Origin: an uncultured Pelagibacteraceae bacterium
Lineage (GTDB): Bacteria; Pseudomonadota; Alphaproteobacteria; Pelagibacterales; Pelagibacteraceae
Length of the DNA: 64,000 nucleotides
Reading direction: 5' to 3'
NCBI GenBank assembly: GCA_902568875.1
Contig: CACFSG010000003.1
Span: 1-64,000, forward strand
The notes under the pieces were generated by a model. It had not been told where the DNA came from. It searched no databases and saw only the letters and a list, made by a program, of their open reading frames with translations. Below are positions 63,770 to 64,000 of this stretch, in pieces (position 1 is the first letter of the stretch; every line of letters starts with the position of its first letter). Position numbers and translations under genes: made by a program.

Positions 63770-64000
63770 CTATTTTATTTTATCAATATCATTTATGTTA
63801 GATAAAGCTTTGTCAAATTCAGCCATATTTTCTCTTAAAGCTAAATTTGAAATTGAATAAACTGCAATTAATAAAAATACTAGTGGTATAGCTGTTATTA
63901 AAGAAGCATTACTCTTAATTAATAAAATATAAATAATTACAAATAAAGCTGAACGAATTAAAAATGTTTTTCTAAAAACACTAATAATTGAAAGCGAATG
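63770..64000 (-). CDS. membrane protein of unknown function, C-terminal 76 residues (cut by window edge)
   Basis: An open minus-strand frame from the right edge to a TAG at 63770-63772. The visible residues contain two hydrophobic segments (SALFVIIYILLIK and LITAIPLVFLLIAVYSI) and a polar helical tail ending AEFDKALSNINDIDKIK. It has no start in the window. The stop abuts the ATG of the lyase-like gene with no gap, so the two are probably one operon. No family is recognised. Confidence 0.6.
   Translation of the reverse strand, partial: HSLSIISVFRKTFLIRSALFVIIYILLIKSNASLITAIPLVFLLIAVYSISNLALRENMAEFDKALSNINDIDKIK

Overview
The window looks like a piece of a SAR11 chromosome (Candidatus Pelagibacter or a close relative, Alphaproteobacteria). 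The reasons are a very AT-rich sequence, almost no intergenic space (no gene-free stretch reaches 300 bases), many 1-14 base gene overlaps, Lys/Asn/Ile-rich proteins, and the gene content: a glycine riboswitch on gcvTHP, a Mo-dependent NAD formate dehydrogenase, TRAP uptake, several EamA permeases and creatinase-type osmolyte genes. I found no rRNA, tRNA, CRISPR array, insertion sequence or phage structural gene.

Layout. 1-5.1 kb: end of pdxA, ksgA, a minus-strand block fabD-fabG-acpP-gmk, then rpsF-rpsR-rplI. 5.2-15.4 kb: dnaB, an RND/MMPL exporter, cvpA, purF, an HD protein, EamA and MFS permeases, a charged coiled-coil protein, a MOSC protein and a small conserved unknown. 15.4-18.6 kb: a minus-strand operon of EamA permease, creatinase-like M24 hydrolase and arginine:glycine amidinotransferase-like enzyme. 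18.7-26.7 kb: moeA-mobA facing a formate dehydrogenase operon (NifU-like scaffold, HPP membrane protein, fdhD, fused fdsG-fdsB, fdsA). 26.7-33.9 kb: selO, a FAD oxidoreductase, and a lipid-modification set (SDR, DUF3833, CFA-synthase-like methyltransferase, DUF1365, FAD amine oxidase) like the set linked elsewhere to sigma-E/ChrR singlet-oxygen responses. 33.9-38.4 kb: gcvT-gcvH-gcvP under a tandem glycine riboswitch. 38.4-44.5 kb: EamA permease, 5-oxoprolinase pxpABC and a TRAP transporter, which together suggest pyroglutamate use. 44.6-57.9 kb: terC-like, panB, a TPR protein, rlmE, a GT8-like protein, pssA, psd, icd, alaS, recA, a TolC-like porin, a probable glycerate kinase, a GFA protein and a VOC protein. 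58.0-59.7 kb: umuDC with an SOS-type operator. 59.7-62.8 kb: a three-gene GHKL-ATPase system of unknown function. 62.9-64 kb: a secreted polysaccharide-lyase-like protein and the end of a membrane protein.

How the genes connect. Much of the window is one-carbon and amino-acid salvage: glycine cleavage, formate oxidation with molybdenum cofactor synthesis, creatine/guanidinoacetate chemistry, 5-oxoproline cleavage and glycerate phosphorylation. recA and umuDC both carry GAAC-N7-G(A/T)AC elements, which points to an alphaproteobacterial-type SOS circuit. The best candidate for an undescribed system is the 59675-62803 operon: a Bergerat-fold ATPase, a winged-helix-like protein and a 76-residue protein, tightly overlapped and driven by a promoter whose -35/-10 spacer holds an inverted repeat. 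Start sites, promoters and functions were judged by eye. Comparisons with named proteins are from memory, not from searches.
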